64,000 bases of DNA, taken from NCBI RefSeq assembly GCF_004365875.1, contig NZ_SODF01000003.1:169666-233665 (forward strand). The letters are read 5' to 3'. Position 1 is the first letter of the stretch. Every line of letters starts with the position of its first letter. Shown here one piece after another: positions 48,697 to 57,234 of the stretch. Source of the DNA: Kribbella kalugense. GTDB lineage: Bacteria > Actinomycetota > Actinomycetes > Propionibacteriales > Kribbellaceae. The translations under genes and the position numbers were made by a program. The notes beneath the pieces are model-generated. The model saw nothing but the letters and a program-made list of their open reading frames with translations. It was not told the DNA's origin and searched no databases.

Positions 48697-49329
48697 ATGA
48701 GTAGGACCATACGGGGACTGGACGCGACCCAACGCCGGGCCGAACGACGCGAGCATCTGCTGGATGCGGCGCTGAAACTGTTCGCCGCCAACGGCTACCT
48801 CGGTACGTCGATCGAGCAGATCTGCAGCACGGCGTACATCGGGACGAAGAGCTTCTACGAGCTGTTCGCCAGCCGGGAGGAGTGCTACCTCGCGCTGCTG
48901 AAGCGGACCTCCGAGCGCCTGGAGGAAGAGGTCGCCGGCGCCGCGTTCCAGGCCACCGGGAACGAACGCGAGGCGGCGCCACGGATGCTGGAGACGTTCG
49001 TGCACGCGCTCGTCGACGACCCGCGGATCACCAAGGTCACCTTCGGGATGGCGTCGGGGATCTCGGAGGCGGTCGAGCGGCAGCGCCGGACGAACCGGCG
49101 CTGGGCGGCCGGCTTCCTGGTCCAGCTCTGGGACAAGTACGACGGTCCGCCGCCCGAGGAGCAGGTAGCCGTCCGGCACAGCGTGGCGATCGGCTTGATC
49201 GGCGGGATCTTCGACCTGATCTCGGACTGGCTGCTGGACGTCGACTTCAACGACCAGAACCAGGTCCAGAACCTGATCGACGACATCACCAGCTTCTACA
49301 TCACCGTCCGCCGAGGCCTCGCAAGCTGA
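48697..49329 (+). CDS. TetR/AcrR family regulator
   Basis: A 210-residue regulator. The HTH is at about residues 14-60 (RREHLLDAALKLFAANGYLGTSIEQIC, then IGTKSFYELFASREE). The C-terminal helices bind an unknown ligand. I use ATG 48697, giving a standard short N-arm; an upstream GTG-type extension runs into the promoter region. It diverges from the lipase gene and may repress it in response to a lipid or fatty acid (inference). Confidence 0.87.
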   Translation: MSRTIRGLDATQRRAERREHLLDAALKLFAANGYLGTSIEQICSTAYIGTKSFYELFASREECYLALLKRTSERLEEEVAGAAFQATGNEREAAPRMLETFVHALVDDPRITKVTFGMASGISEAVERQRRTNRRWAAGFLVQLWDKYDGPPPEEQVAVRHSVAIGLIGGIFDLISDWLLDVDFNDQNQVQNLIDDITSFYITVRRGLAS

Positions 49330-49373
49330 CCCGTCGGCCCGCCCCACCCATCGCCTTTATGTTTTGTTTTCCT

Positions 49374-51002
49374 TCAGCCCTGGTGCGGGTAGCGGTAGTC
49401 CGTCGGCGGGGCGAAGGTCTCCTTCATCGAGCGCGGCGAGGCCCAGCGGATCAGGTTCCACATCGAGCCGGCCTTGTCGTTCGTACCCGACGCCCGCGCA
49501 CCACCGAACGGCTGCTGCCCCACAACCGCACCAGTCGGCTTGTCATTCACGTAGAAGTTCCCCGCCGCGAACCGCAGGTAGTCAGCAGCCTCCGCGACCG
49601 CGTGCCGGTCCTGCGCGATGATCGCACCGGTCAGCCCGTACGGCGCCGAGTGCTCCATCTGCCGCATCACGGTGTCGTAGTCGGCATCGTCGTACACATG
49701 TACGCCGAGGATCGGACCGAAGTACTCGGTCGTGAAGATCTCGTCGGTCGGGTCGTCGGAGACCAGCAGCGTCGGGCGGACGAAGTACCCCTCGCTGTCG
49801 TCGTAGGTGCCACCGGCAACGACCTCGATCGAGTCGGTCGCTCCTGCCCGGTCCAGCGCTGCCTTGTGCTTGGCGAACGCGCGGTCGTCGATGACGGCGC
49901 CGATGAAGTTCGACAGGTCGGTGACGTCGCCCATGGTCAGCGAGTCGGTCTCGGCGATGATGTCGTCGCGGATCCGATCCCACACCGAGCGAGCGACGTA
50001 CGCACGGGATGCGGCCGAGCACTTCTGGCCCTGGTACTCGAACGCGCCGCGAACCATCGCGGTCTTCAGCACCGCCGGGTCCGCCGACGGGTGCGCCAGG
50101 ATGAAGTCCTTGCCGCCGGTCTCCCCGACCAGCCGCGGATAGGTCTTGTACGCCGAGATGTTCGTGCCGACCGTGCCCCAGAGGGACTGGAACGTCTTCG
50201 TGGACCCGGTGAAGTGGATGCCGGCCAGGTCCGGGTGGGTCAGAGCGGCCTTGCTGACCTCGATGCCGTCACCGGTGACCAGGTTGATCACGCCGGCCGG
50301 CAGGCCCGCGGCCTCGAACAGCCGCATCGTCCAGTGCGCCGCGAACTGCTGCGTCGGCGACGGCTTCCAGACCACCGTGTTGCCCATCAGCGCCGGCGCG
50401 GTCGGCAGGTTGCCGGCGATCGCGGTGAAGTTGAACGGCGTGATCGCGTAGACGAACCCCTCGAGCGGCCGGTAGTCGACCCGGTTCCACACGCCCGGGG
50501 ACGAGATCGGCTGGTCGCTGACGATCTGCCGCGCGAACGCCACGTTGAACCGGAGGAAGTCGATCAGCTCACAGGCGGCGTCGATCTCGGCCTGCTGAAT
50601 CGTCTTCGACTGACCGAGCATCGTGGCCGCGTTCAGGGTGTCGCGCCACGGGCCGGCCAGCAGGTCGGCTGCCTTCAGGAAGATCGCCGCGCGGTCGTCG
50701 AACGACAGCGAACGCCAGCTCGGCGCCGCCGCGAGCGCCGCGTCCACGGCCGCCTTGCCGTCGGCCTCGGTCGCGTTGCCGAGGGTGCCGAGCACCTGCG
50801 CGTGCTTGTGCGGCTGCACCACCTGGATCGGCGCGCCGCCACCGAGCTTCTGCTCGCCGCCGATCGTGCAGGTCAGGTCGATCGCGCCCGCCGCGGTGAA
50901 CTCCTTGAGCTTCGCCTCCACGCTGGCGCGCTCGGACGAACCGGGCGCGTACCCCTTGACGGGCTCGTTGGCAGGCGTCGGGACGGCGGTGACGGCATCC
51001 AT
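49374..51002 (-). CDS. pruA: L-glutamate gamma-semialdehyde (delta-1-pyrroline-5-carboxylate) dehydrogenase
   Basis: A 542-residue aldehyde dehydrogenase, second step of proline use: glutamate semialdehyde to glutamate. The group-2 PruA signature is clear: catalytic Cys near 328 in EYQGQKCSAASRAYV, Glu in VGETGGKDFIL, FTGSTKTF cofactor loop, and the C-terminal PFGGARASGTNDKAGS. It starts at ATG 51002. No proline dehydrogenase gene is adjacent here, unlike the usual pair; glutamate formed could feed the NAD-GDH encoded at 4133-8995. Confidence 0.95.
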   Translation of the reverse strand: MDAVTAVPTPANEPVKGYAPGSSERASVEAKLKEFTAAGAIDLTCTIGGEQKLGGGAPIQVVQPHKHAQVLGTLGNATEADGKAAVDAALAAAPSWRSLSFDDRAAIFLKAADLLAGPWRDTLNAATMLGQSKTIQQAEIDAACELIDFLRFNVAFARQIVSDQPISSPGVWNRVDYRPLEGFVYAITPFNFTAIAGNLPTAPALMGNTVVWKPSPTQQFAAHWTMRLFEAAGLPAGVINLVTGDGIEVSKAALTHPDLAGIHFTGSTKTFQSLWGTVGTNISAYKTYPRLVGETGGKDFILAHPSADPAVLKTAMVRGAFEYQGQKCSAASRAYVARSVWDRIRDDIIAETDSLTMGDVTDLSNFIGAVIDDRAFAKHKAALDRAGATDSIEVVAGGTYDDSEGYFVRPTLLVSDDPTDEIFTTEYFGPILGVHVYDDADYDTVMRQMEHSAPYGLTGAIIAQDRHAVAEAADYLRFAAGNFYVNDKPTGAVVGQQPFGGARASGTNDKAGSMWNLIRWASPRSMKETFAPPTDYRYPHQG

Positions 51003-51062
51003 GGCTGTGCAGCTCCTCGATCGTGTGGTGGACCGTTACTGGGCACGCCGGGTGCGGATGGC

Positions 51063-51093
51063 CTGGCGTGACACCAGCATGGTGCCACGCCAG
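51063..51093 (-). terminator. Terminator after the Ku-VOC operon
   Basis: CTGGCGTG (51063-51070) pairs with CACGCCAG (51086-51093), continuing CACC/GGTG across one mismatch, with a 5-nt loop. It lies 26 nt past the VOC stop on the minus strand and upstream of pruA. Confidence 0.7.
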
Positions 51094-51118
51094 CACCGTC
51101 AACCACGAACGCGGCTGT

Positions 51119-51571
51119 TTACCTCCGCCAGGGCATGTGCTGGAGGGCCCAGGTGTTGCCGTCGGGGTCGGCGAACCAGGCGTAGAACACGCCGCCCAGG
51201 TCCTGGGGCTCGCTGACCTCGACGCCCCGGCCGATCAGCTCGGCGCGGGACGCCTCGATGTCCTTCACCAGCAGGTGCAGACCGCGCTGGGAGCCAGGCG
51301 CCATCGCCAGCTGCTCCATGCCGGCGGTGAGGCTGATCGAGCAGTACGAACCGGGCGGCGTGAGCTGCACGATCCGAACGCCGTCGACTGGGCTGACATC
51401 GACGTCCGCGACGAACCCACACTGCTGCACGTAGAACTGCTTGGCCCGGTCGATGTCGGTGACAGGGATCGGGATCAGCTCGAGCAGGTACGAGCCCGGT
51501 GTGACCAGGGCGTGCGTCGGGTCGACCGGGATCTCGGATTCGTCGGCGGGGACTTCGGTGCGCTCGGTCAT
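51119..51571 (-). CDS. VOC family protein coupled to Ku
   Basis: A 150-residue glyoxalase-fold protein: YLLELIPIPVTDIDRAKQFYVQQCGFVADVDV, RGLHLLVKDIEASRAELIGRG and the terminal FYAWFADPDGNTWALQHMP are standard VOC blocks. The first ~25 residues are an extension. The ATG overlaps the Ku stop (ATGA), implying co-translation with a DNA repair protein, which is an odd pairing; chance operon membership is likely. Reaction unknown. Confidence 0.87.
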   Translation of the reverse strand: MTERTEVPADESEIPVDPTHALVTPGSYLLELIPIPVTDIDRAKQFYVQQCGFVADVDVSPVDGVRIVQLTPPGSYCSISLTAGMEQLAMAPGSQRGLHLLVKDIEASRAELIGRGVEVSEPQDLGGVFYAWFADPDGNTWALQHMPWRR

Positions 51572-52500
51572 GCGGACTTCTTCGTAGCCTTCTTGGCGGC
51601 TGCCTTCTTGGCCGGCGCCTTCTTGGCCGCGGCCTTCTTGGCGGGAGCCTTCTTAGCCGCGGCCTTCTTGGCCGGCGCTTTCTTGGCCGGCTCGGACTCA
51701 GCTGACCCTCCGCCCGCACGTCGGGCCTTGGCCGCCTCGACCGAAGCGCGCAGCGCGGCGACCAGGTCGACGACCTCGGCGCCCTCGGTCTCCTCCTCGT
51801 CGGACTCCGCCGGCAGCGGCACCCCTTCGGCCTTCGCCTCGACGACCTTCTCCAGCGCCGCGCGGTAGTTGTCGTGGTACTGGTCCGGGTCGAACTCGCC
51901 GCGCAGCGTGTCGATGTACGACGACGCCATCGCCTTCTCCTGCGACCGGATCTCGACGTCCTCCGGCGGCGCCGCGAACGACGCGTCCCGGATCTCGTCC
52001 GGCCACAGCATCACCTGCAGCACCATGATGTCGTCGACCGTCCGGAGCAGCCCCAGGCTCTCCCGCGACCGCAGCGCCACCTTGACCAGCGCGTACAGCT
52101 CGGAGCCCTCGAGCGCGTCCCGGAGCAGCACGTACGGCTTGGCGCCAGGCCCGCCGTCGGCGGCCAGGTAGTACGACTTGCCCAGATACAGCGGGTCGAC
52201 CTGGTCGGCCGGCACGAACTCGAGAACGTCGATGACCTTCTTGCTGGACAGCGGCAGGTCCGCGAAGTCGTCGGAGTCGAGCACGATCATCCGGCCGTCG
52301 GGCATCTCGTAGCCCTTGCCGATGTCGGAGTACGGCACCTCTTCGCCGTCGATCGAGCAGATCCGCTTGTACTTGATCCGTCCCCCGTCGGCGACATGCA
52401 CCTGACGGAACGAGATGTCCTTCTCCTCGGTCGCGGAGAACACCTTGATCGGGATCGTCACCATCCCGAACGAGATGGCACCCTTCCAGATCGCCTGCAT
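51568..52500 (-). CDS. ku: Ku homodimeric DNA end-binding protein (NHEJ)
   Basis: A 310-residue bacterial Ku that threads onto DNA ends and recruits LigD. The core starts MQAIWKGAISFGMVTIPIKVFSA and continues through EDVEIRSQEKAMASSYID and YHDNYRAALEKVVEAK. After a short acidic linker the C-terminus is a run of KKAPAKKAAA units (about 45 residues), typical of actinobacterial Ku tails that bind DNA. I prefer ATG 52500 since AGGAG is 9 nt upstream; ATG 52506 is possible but only 3 nt from it. LigD is not in this window. Confidence 0.94.
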   Translation of the reverse strand: MQAIWKGAISFGMVTIPIKVFSATEEKDISFRQVHVADGGRIKYKRICSIDGEEVPYSDIGKGYEMPDGRMIVLDSDDFADLPLSSKKVIDVLEFVPADQVDPLYLGKSYYLAADGGPGAKPYVLLRDALEGSELYALVKVALRSRESLGLLRTVDDIMVLQVMLWPDEIRDASFAAPPEDVEIRSQEKAMASSYIDTLRGEFDPDQYHDNYRAALEKVVEAKAEGVPLPAESDEEETEGAEVVDLVAALRASVEAAKARRAGGGSAESEPAKKAPAKKAAAKKAPAKKAAAKKAPAKKAAAKKATKKSA

Positions 52501-52526
52501 GGCCATCAGCTCCTGTCAGTTCACCG

Positions 52527-53057
52527 TCAGCTCAAGCCTGCCGACCGCCCGCGGGGTCCCTCCGCGGCCAGCAGGTCCGGGATCTCTTGCGTCGCGTACC
52601 ACAGCAGATCTTCACCCTCGCACGAATCCAGGGCGAAGATCGCGTTGTCGTCACCGTCCTGGGCGGCCTCCCACAGGTCGGCAGCCTTCCCGACCACCGC
52701 CGACGCCTGGGCCGCGTCGACATGCGCCGCCGCCACCAGCCGCCACGGAATGACCACATGCAGCTCCAGCCGGGCATCACCGAGCTCCACCGACCCGTCG
52801 GCCGGCGGTACGGCGCTCACCTCGGCCGCGATCACCACCCGCCTCCGTGCGGTCCCGGGATCGGCGGCCAGCAGTCCGATCGAGGCCCGGGCCGCCTGCG
52901 CCATCGCGGCGTACTCGAGCTCCTCGTCGTCACCCTCGACGTACCACTCCCGCAGGGCCGGCGTCACGGCGTACGCCGTCAGCGGGGCCGGACCGATCTC
53001 CCCAGCGTTGCACGCCACGCTCAGCAGGCGCAGCGTGGTTGGGATGTAGACCCTCAT
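52527..53057 (-). CDS. Conserved actinobacterial protein (DUF6912-like)
   Basis: A 176-residue cytoplasmic protein: MRVYIPTTLRLLSVACNAGEIG, then PALREWYVEGDDEELEYAAMAQAARASIGLL, then a long strand region RRRVVIAAEVSAVP and an acidic C-terminal half (WEAAQDGDDNAIFALDSCEGEDLLWYATQEI). It belongs to a conserved actinobacterial family of unknown function. The ATG overlaps the stop of the acyltransferase gene (ATGA). No catalytic motif is visible. Confidence 0.8.
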   Translation of the reverse strand: MRVYIPTTLRLLSVACNAGEIGPAPLTAYAVTPALREWYVEGDDEELEYAAMAQAARASIGLLAADPGTARRRVVIAAEVSAVPPADGSVELGDARLELHVVIPWRLVAAAHVDAAQASAVVGKAADLWEAAQDGDDNAIFALDSCEGEDLLWYATQEIPDLLAAEGPRGRSAGLS

Positions 53058-54520
53058 GATCCCGCCTTCTTAGTTGTACCGCGGGGTTTCTTCCGGCCCC
53101 GGGGAGCCCGGTTCCGGCTGCCCTTGGTGGTGTCGAGCAACTCGTCCAGCGCATCGGTCACACATTGGGCGAAAACAGCGAGGTCCGGCATGGCGGTGCG
53201 GTCCGCATTCAGACCGTAGTACACCTTCCCGTCGTACGACGTGACTCCGACGGACAGTCCTTGCCCGGGCATCAGCGGCACGACCGGGTACGACGCGAGC
53301 ATCGGGGCACCCTGCGCGTACAGCGGGAACTGCGGACCCGGCACGTTGGTGATCACCACGTCGTCGATCGGGCGGACCGTGGTGGTCGCGACCCGGGCGG
53401 CCAGCGCGTGCAGCGTGGTCGGGGCGAACCCGGCGATCCCGACCAGCGACCGCGCGCTGACCGCGCGACCGGTGTCCTTGTGCACCTTGGTCTGGTAGGA
53501 GATCTGGTGCAGCCGCATGACCGGGGAGTTCTCGCCGACCGGGAGGTTCACGGTCGAGGCGATCACCCGGGAACCGAGCGAGGTCGGCTCCTCGTCCTCG
53601 TCGTCGCGGATGCTGACCGGGATCACCGCGCGGACGCTACGGGTCGGCCCGACGCCCTCACCGCGGGTCATCATCCAAGCCCGGAACGCACCGGCGACCA
53701 CGGCGAGGATCACGTCGTTGACCGTGCCGCCGTGAGCGGCCCGGACGGTCCGGTAGTCCTCCAGGTCGGTCTGCACGGTGGTGAACCGGCGCTGGCCGGA
53801 GGTCTTCACGTGCAGTGAGCTCTCCTGCACATGACGCTGCGCGACGAGCGAGCCGACCACGTCGCCGAGCACCTCGCGGACCGACGACGAGCCGGTCAGG
53901 CTGGTCATCTCGGCGCGGGCCAGCTCCAGGACGGCGGTCGGGTGCTTGGTGGCGTCGGTGAACACGCCGGCCAGCAGCTCCAGCGCGGACGGCGGGTGCT
54001 CCGGCTGCCAGGTGTCGGTCGGTGTCTCGCGCGGGTGCGCGGTCGCGTCCAGGACGACCTGACCGATGTCGACCGTGCTGTTGCCGTCGACAAGCGCCTG
54101 GTGGGACTTCGCGATGATCGCAAACCGGTCACCTTGCAGGCCCTCGACCAGATACATCTCCCACAACGGGCGGGCCCGGTCGAGCCGCCGGGACATGATC
54201 CGGGCGACCAGCTCGAGCAGCTGCGCGTGGGTGCCGGGCCGGGGCAGGGCAGAGCGCCGTACGTGGAAGGTGATGTCGAACTCTTCGTCGTCCACCCAGA
54301 CCGGTCCCGCGAACCGCCCTGGCACCTGCTGGACCCGCTGCCGGTACCGCGGCACGAACGCGATCCGGTCCCGGATCAGCGCGACCAGGCTCTCGTAGTC
54401 GAACCCCTCGTCACCGTGCACCGGCGGCTCGAAGATGTCGACCGTCCCGACGTGCATCGGGGTAGCCGGCGACTCGGCCTTGAGAAAGGTGAGGTCGAGC
54501 GACGTCAGCCGATCGGGCAT
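53054..54520 (-). CDS. WS/DGAT-like acyltransferase with altered catalytic motif
   Basis: A 488-residue wax ester synthase/diacylglycerol acyltransferase family protein (storage lipid formation from acyl-CoA). Family blocks: MPDRLTSLDLTFLKAESPATPMHVG at the N-terminus, TVNDVILAVVAGAFRAWM, VSIRDDEDEE, and DDVVITNVPGPQFPLY. The HHxxxDG motif reads SHQALVDG, so Gln replaces the second, catalytic His. The C-terminus is basic (RGRKKPRGTTKKAG). ATG 54520 gives the standard N-terminus; a 170-residue upstream extension is rejected. It may be a poor or non-classical acyltransferase. Leads a short minus-strand operon with the DUF6912-like gene. Confidence 0.87.
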   Translation of the reverse strand: MPDRLTSLDLTFLKAESPATPMHVGTVDIFEPPVHGDEGFDYESLVALIRDRIAFVPRYRQRVQQVPGRFAGPVWVDDEEFDITFHVRRSALPRPGTHAQLLELVARIMSRRLDRARPLWEMYLVEGLQGDRFAIIAKSHQALVDGNSTVDIGQVVLDATAHPRETPTDTWQPEHPPSALELLAGVFTDATKHPTAVLELARAEMTSLTGSSSVREVLGDVVGSLVAQRHVQESSLHVKTSGQRRFTTVQTDLEDYRTVRAAHGGTVNDVILAVVAGAFRAWMMTRGEGVGPTRSVRAVIPVSIRDDEDEEPTSLGSRVIASTVNLPVGENSPVMRLHQISYQTKVHKDTGRAVSARSLVGIAGFAPTTLHALAARVATTTVRPIDDVVITNVPGPQFPLYAQGAPMLASYPVVPLMPGQGLSVGVTSYDGKVYYGLNADRTAMPDLAVFAQCVTDALDELLDTTKGSRNRAPRGRKKPRGTTKKAGS

Positions 54521-54692
54521 CCGTTCACCTTCCTCTCTACTTGATGACTGTCTTGTCACCCTAGCGGCCGACACCGACAGTGGGCTGCGACACTGCTTGT
54601 ACGGGAACACTGAGGTATCCGTGTTCGTCAGGCAAGAGGGTGTGTCCCGCACCCTGAGAAGTTCACCACCCCCTCGAAAGGCTTCTGGACCG

Positions 54693-55175
54693 ATGCGTTC
54701 GACGCTCACTCGCGGTGCTGCCGCCGCTCTCCTGCCCACCCTCGGCATGCTGGTCCTGGCCGGCTGCGGCGGAGGCGACTCGAACAGCGGCGCGACCAGC
54801 CCGTCACCGAGCGCTCCGGCGTCGACCCCGACCCTGCCGACGGTCTCGGCCACCCCGGGCAGCCCGAACCCGAGCACCCCGTCGAACACCGCCGACCCGT
54901 CCGGCGAGCAGGCCGACGTGACCATCGACGTCACCGTTGCCAACGGCAAGGTCAACCCGAGCGGCGCGACCATCAAGGTGAAGGCCGGCCAGACGGTGCT
55001 GGTCAAGGCGATGAGCGACGCCGACGACGAGCTGCACATCCACGGCTACGACAAGGAGCTCGAGCTGAGCCCGGGCAAGCCGGTCTCGGTCAAGTTCACC
55101 GCGAACATGAAGGGCACCTTCGAGGTCGAGACCCACAAGAGCGGCAAGCTGGTCGCGAAGCTCGTCGTTTCCTGA
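54693..55175 (+). CDS. Cupredoxin-like lipoprotein
   Basis: A 160-residue lipoprotein: signal peptide with lipobox LVLAGC (Cys near 27), a ~55-residue Pro/Ser/Thr linker and a ~90-residue cupredoxin fold (ADVTIDVTVANGKVNPSGATIKV, DELHIHGYDKELEL, GTFEVETHKSGKLVAKLVV). His residues in LHIHGYD and ETH could bind copper, but no Cys ligand is visible, so it may be a red/atypical or metal-free type. Its stop overlaps the start of the following membrane protein gene, so they act together, possibly in copper handling. Confidence 0.83.
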   Translation: MRSTLTRGAAAALLPTLGMLVLAGCGGGDSNSGATSPSPSAPASTPTLPTVSATPGSPNPSTPSNTADPSGEQADVTIDVTVANGKVNPSGATIKVKAGQTVLVKAMSDADDELHIHGYDKELELSPGKPVSVKFTANMKGTFEVETHKSGKLVAKLVVS

Positions 55176-56494
55176 TGATGATTCCCCTTCACGGGATCGG
55201 GGGTCGTCAGGACCTGCCGGTTCCGTTCGGGCTGGCGGTGGGTGGGGCCGCGGTCGCGGTCGGCCTGTCGTTCGTCGTGCTCGGGCTGGCTTGGCGGAGT
55301 CCGAAGTACCGCGGTAACGCCTCCGGCAAACCGTTGCCTGCCGCAATCACCCGGACGGTGGACGCGAACTGGTTCCGGTGGGTCGTCCGGCTGGTCGGGC
55401 TGGCGATCTTCCTGTACGCATTGGTGTCGCTGATGTTCGGCGTGGACCGGCTGACGAACCCGATCTTCGGGTTCATCTACATCCTGGTCTGGGTCGGGCT
55501 GGTGCCGATCTCGATCGTCCTCGGCCCGGTCTGGCGGACGCTGAACCCGCTGCGGACGATCCACCTGCTGCTCTCGAAGCTGCTCCGCCAGCCGCCGTCC
55601 AAGGGTCTGCTCGAGCTCCCGTCCTGGGTCGGTCTGTGGCCGGCCGCGCTGGGCATCTTCGCGTTCACCTGGCTCGAGCTGGTCGCGCCGGATCGCGCGA
55701 CGATCCCAGTGCTGCAGGCGTGGATCGCGCTGTACGTGGTGATCACGATGTTCGGGGCGATCCTGTTCGGCGACCGCTGGTTCTCGCAGGGCGATCCGTT
55801 CGAGGTGTACGCGACGCTGATGTCGCGGCTGTCGCCGTGGGGTCGCCGTACCGACGGCGCCTTGGTGGTACGCCGTCCGCTGGAGAACCTCGACGGGTTG
55901 AAGCCGCAACCCGGCCTGGTCGGCATGGTCGCGGCCTTGCTCGGCTCCACGGCGTACGACGGCTTCTCGAATTCGTCGACCTGGATCGGCTGGGCGCAGA
56001 ACCAGGACGTCTCGATGACCTGGCTCGGGACGGGCGCGCTGATCGTGTTCATCCTGTTCGTGCTGGTCACGTACTCCGGCGCCACGGTGATGGCCGGGCG
56101 ACTCTCGGACAGCTCGCGGACGTCGCTACCGGGGTTGTTCGCGCACTCCGTCGTACCCATCGCCTTCGGGTACGTCGTTGCGCACTACCTGACCCTGTTC
56201 ATCCTGGAGGGTCAGCGGACGCTGATCTATCTGAGCGACCCGCTCAGCAACGGCGCGAATATCTTCGGCACCGGACTCCTCGCGGTGAACACCGGCATCA
56301 CCAACCACAGCACGGCAATCGCAGTCACCCAGGTGCTGGCCGTCGTCTGCGGACACCTCCTCGGCGTCACCTCAGCCCACGACCGCGCGGTCGCCCTGTT
56401 CCCGCGGGCGAAAGCTCTGGCCGGTCAGCTCCCCCTGTTGATCGTCATGGTCGCCTACACCTGCGGCGGCCTACTCCTACTGTTCTCTTCCTGA
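55175..56494 (+). CDS. Polytopic membrane protein, partner of the cupredoxin lipoprotein
   Basis: A 439-residue integral membrane protein with roughly eight to ten helices. Visible helices include FGLAVGGAAVAVGLSFVVLGL, LVGLAIFLYALVSLMFGV, FIYILVWVGLVPISIVLG and LPLLIVMVAYTCGGLLLLF. Short conserved-looking loops are LGPVWRTLNPLRTIH, FGDRWFSQGDPFEVY and a His-containing SVVPIAFGYVVAHY. Proteins of this shape are sometimes annotated as fenitrothion hydrolase, which I would not take as its natural role. It overlaps the lipoprotein stop (one base), suggesting a two-component envelope system, perhaps for copper or an oxidised substrate. Confidence 0.75.
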   Translation: MMIPLHGIGGRQDLPVPFGLAVGGAAVAVGLSFVVLGLAWRSPKYRGNASGKPLPAAITRTVDANWFRWVVRLVGLAIFLYALVSLMFGVDRLTNPIFGFIYILVWVGLVPISIVLGPVWRTLNPLRTIHLLLSKLLRQPPSKGLLELPSWVGLWPAALGIFAFTWLELVAPDRATIPVLQAWIALYVVITMFGAILFGDRWFSQGDPFEVYATLMSRLSPWGRRTDGALVVRRPLENLDGLKPQPGLVGMVAALLGSTAYDGFSNSSTWIGWAQNQDVSMTWLGTGALIVFILFVLVTYSGATVMAGRLSDSSRTSLPGLFAHSVVPIAFGYVVAHYLTLFILEGQRTLIYLSDPLSNGANIFGTGLLAVNTGITNHSTAIAVTQVLAVVCGHLLGVTSAHDRAVALFPRAKALAGQLPLLIVMVAYTCGGLLLLFSS

Positions 56495-57234
56495 TGTACA
56501 CCCCCGCCGACCGCTCGGCCCTCCGCGACGCACTCATCACGGAGGCTCGAGCGGACGCGCGGGTCGCCGGCGCGGCACTGACCGGATCGGCGGCAGCCGG
56601 CGCCGAGGACGAGTGGTCGGACATCGACCTGGCGCTCGGGCTGTCCGCGGACGCCGACCAGGTCGCTGTCCTCGCCGACTGGACGGCGGCTATGTACGCC
56701 GAGCACGGCGCCGTCCACCACACCGATGTCTGGTCGCGCGGGACCGTATACCGAGTGTTCCTGCTGGACTCGACGCTGCAGGTAGACATCGCGTTCGCAC
56801 CGGCTGATGAATTCGGTGCGCTCGGCCCTACGTTTCAACTGCTCTTCGGCGAGCCTGTCGAGCAGCCGGCGTGGAGTCCGCCGTCGCCGGTCGACCTGAT
56901 CGGGATGGGCTGGCTGTATGCGTTGCATGCACGGTCCAGCATCGCGCGGGGCAAGGTGTGGCAGGCGGAGTACATGATCAGCGGAGTGCGGGATCACGTG
57001 CTGACGCTGATCTGTTTGCGGCACGGCGTATCGCACTCGCAGGGTCGGGGGTTGCATTTGTTGCCTACGGCTACCACCGCGACGGTTGAGCCGGCGCTGG
57101 TGCGGTCGCTGGATGTGGGCGAGTTGCGACGGGCGTTCCGTGCGAGTGTCGACGTACTGCTGGACGAGGTCGCTCTGGTCGACGCCGAGCTGGGCGTCAG
57201 GCTGGGTCGGACGTTGCGGGAGCTGACGGCTTAG
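56494..57234 (+). CDS. Nucleotidyltransferase-fold protein
   Basis: A 246-residue protein of the Pol-beta nucleotidyltransferase superfamily: GSAAAGAEDEWSDIDLALGL carries the GS and DxD metal-binding signature, with a third acidic residue in LQVDIAFAPAD. The C-terminal helical domain (LHARSSIARGKVWQAEYMISGVRDHVLTLICLRHG) resembles aminoglycoside adenylyltransferase-like proteins. The substrate is unknown. ATG overlaps the upstream stop (TGATG). It converges with the GT87 gene over a 38-bp overlap, the longest in the window. Confidence 0.82.
   Translation: MYTPADRSALRDALITEARADARVAGAALTGSAAAGAEDEWSDIDLALGLSADADQVAVLADWTAAMYAEHGAVHHTDVWSRGTVYRVFLLDSTLQVDIAFAPADEFGALGPTFQLLFGEPVEQPAWSPPSPVDLIGMGWLYALHARSSIARGKVWQAEYMISGVRDHVLTLICLRHGVSHSQGRGLHLLPTATTATVEPALVRSLDVGELRRAFRASVDVLLDEVALVDAELGVRLGRTLRELTA

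Noticed and set aside
51575..51700. Regular short DNA repeats that might suggest a CRISPR-like array
   Set aside because: They are the in-frame KKAPAKKAAA coding repeats of the Ku tail; there are no spacers.
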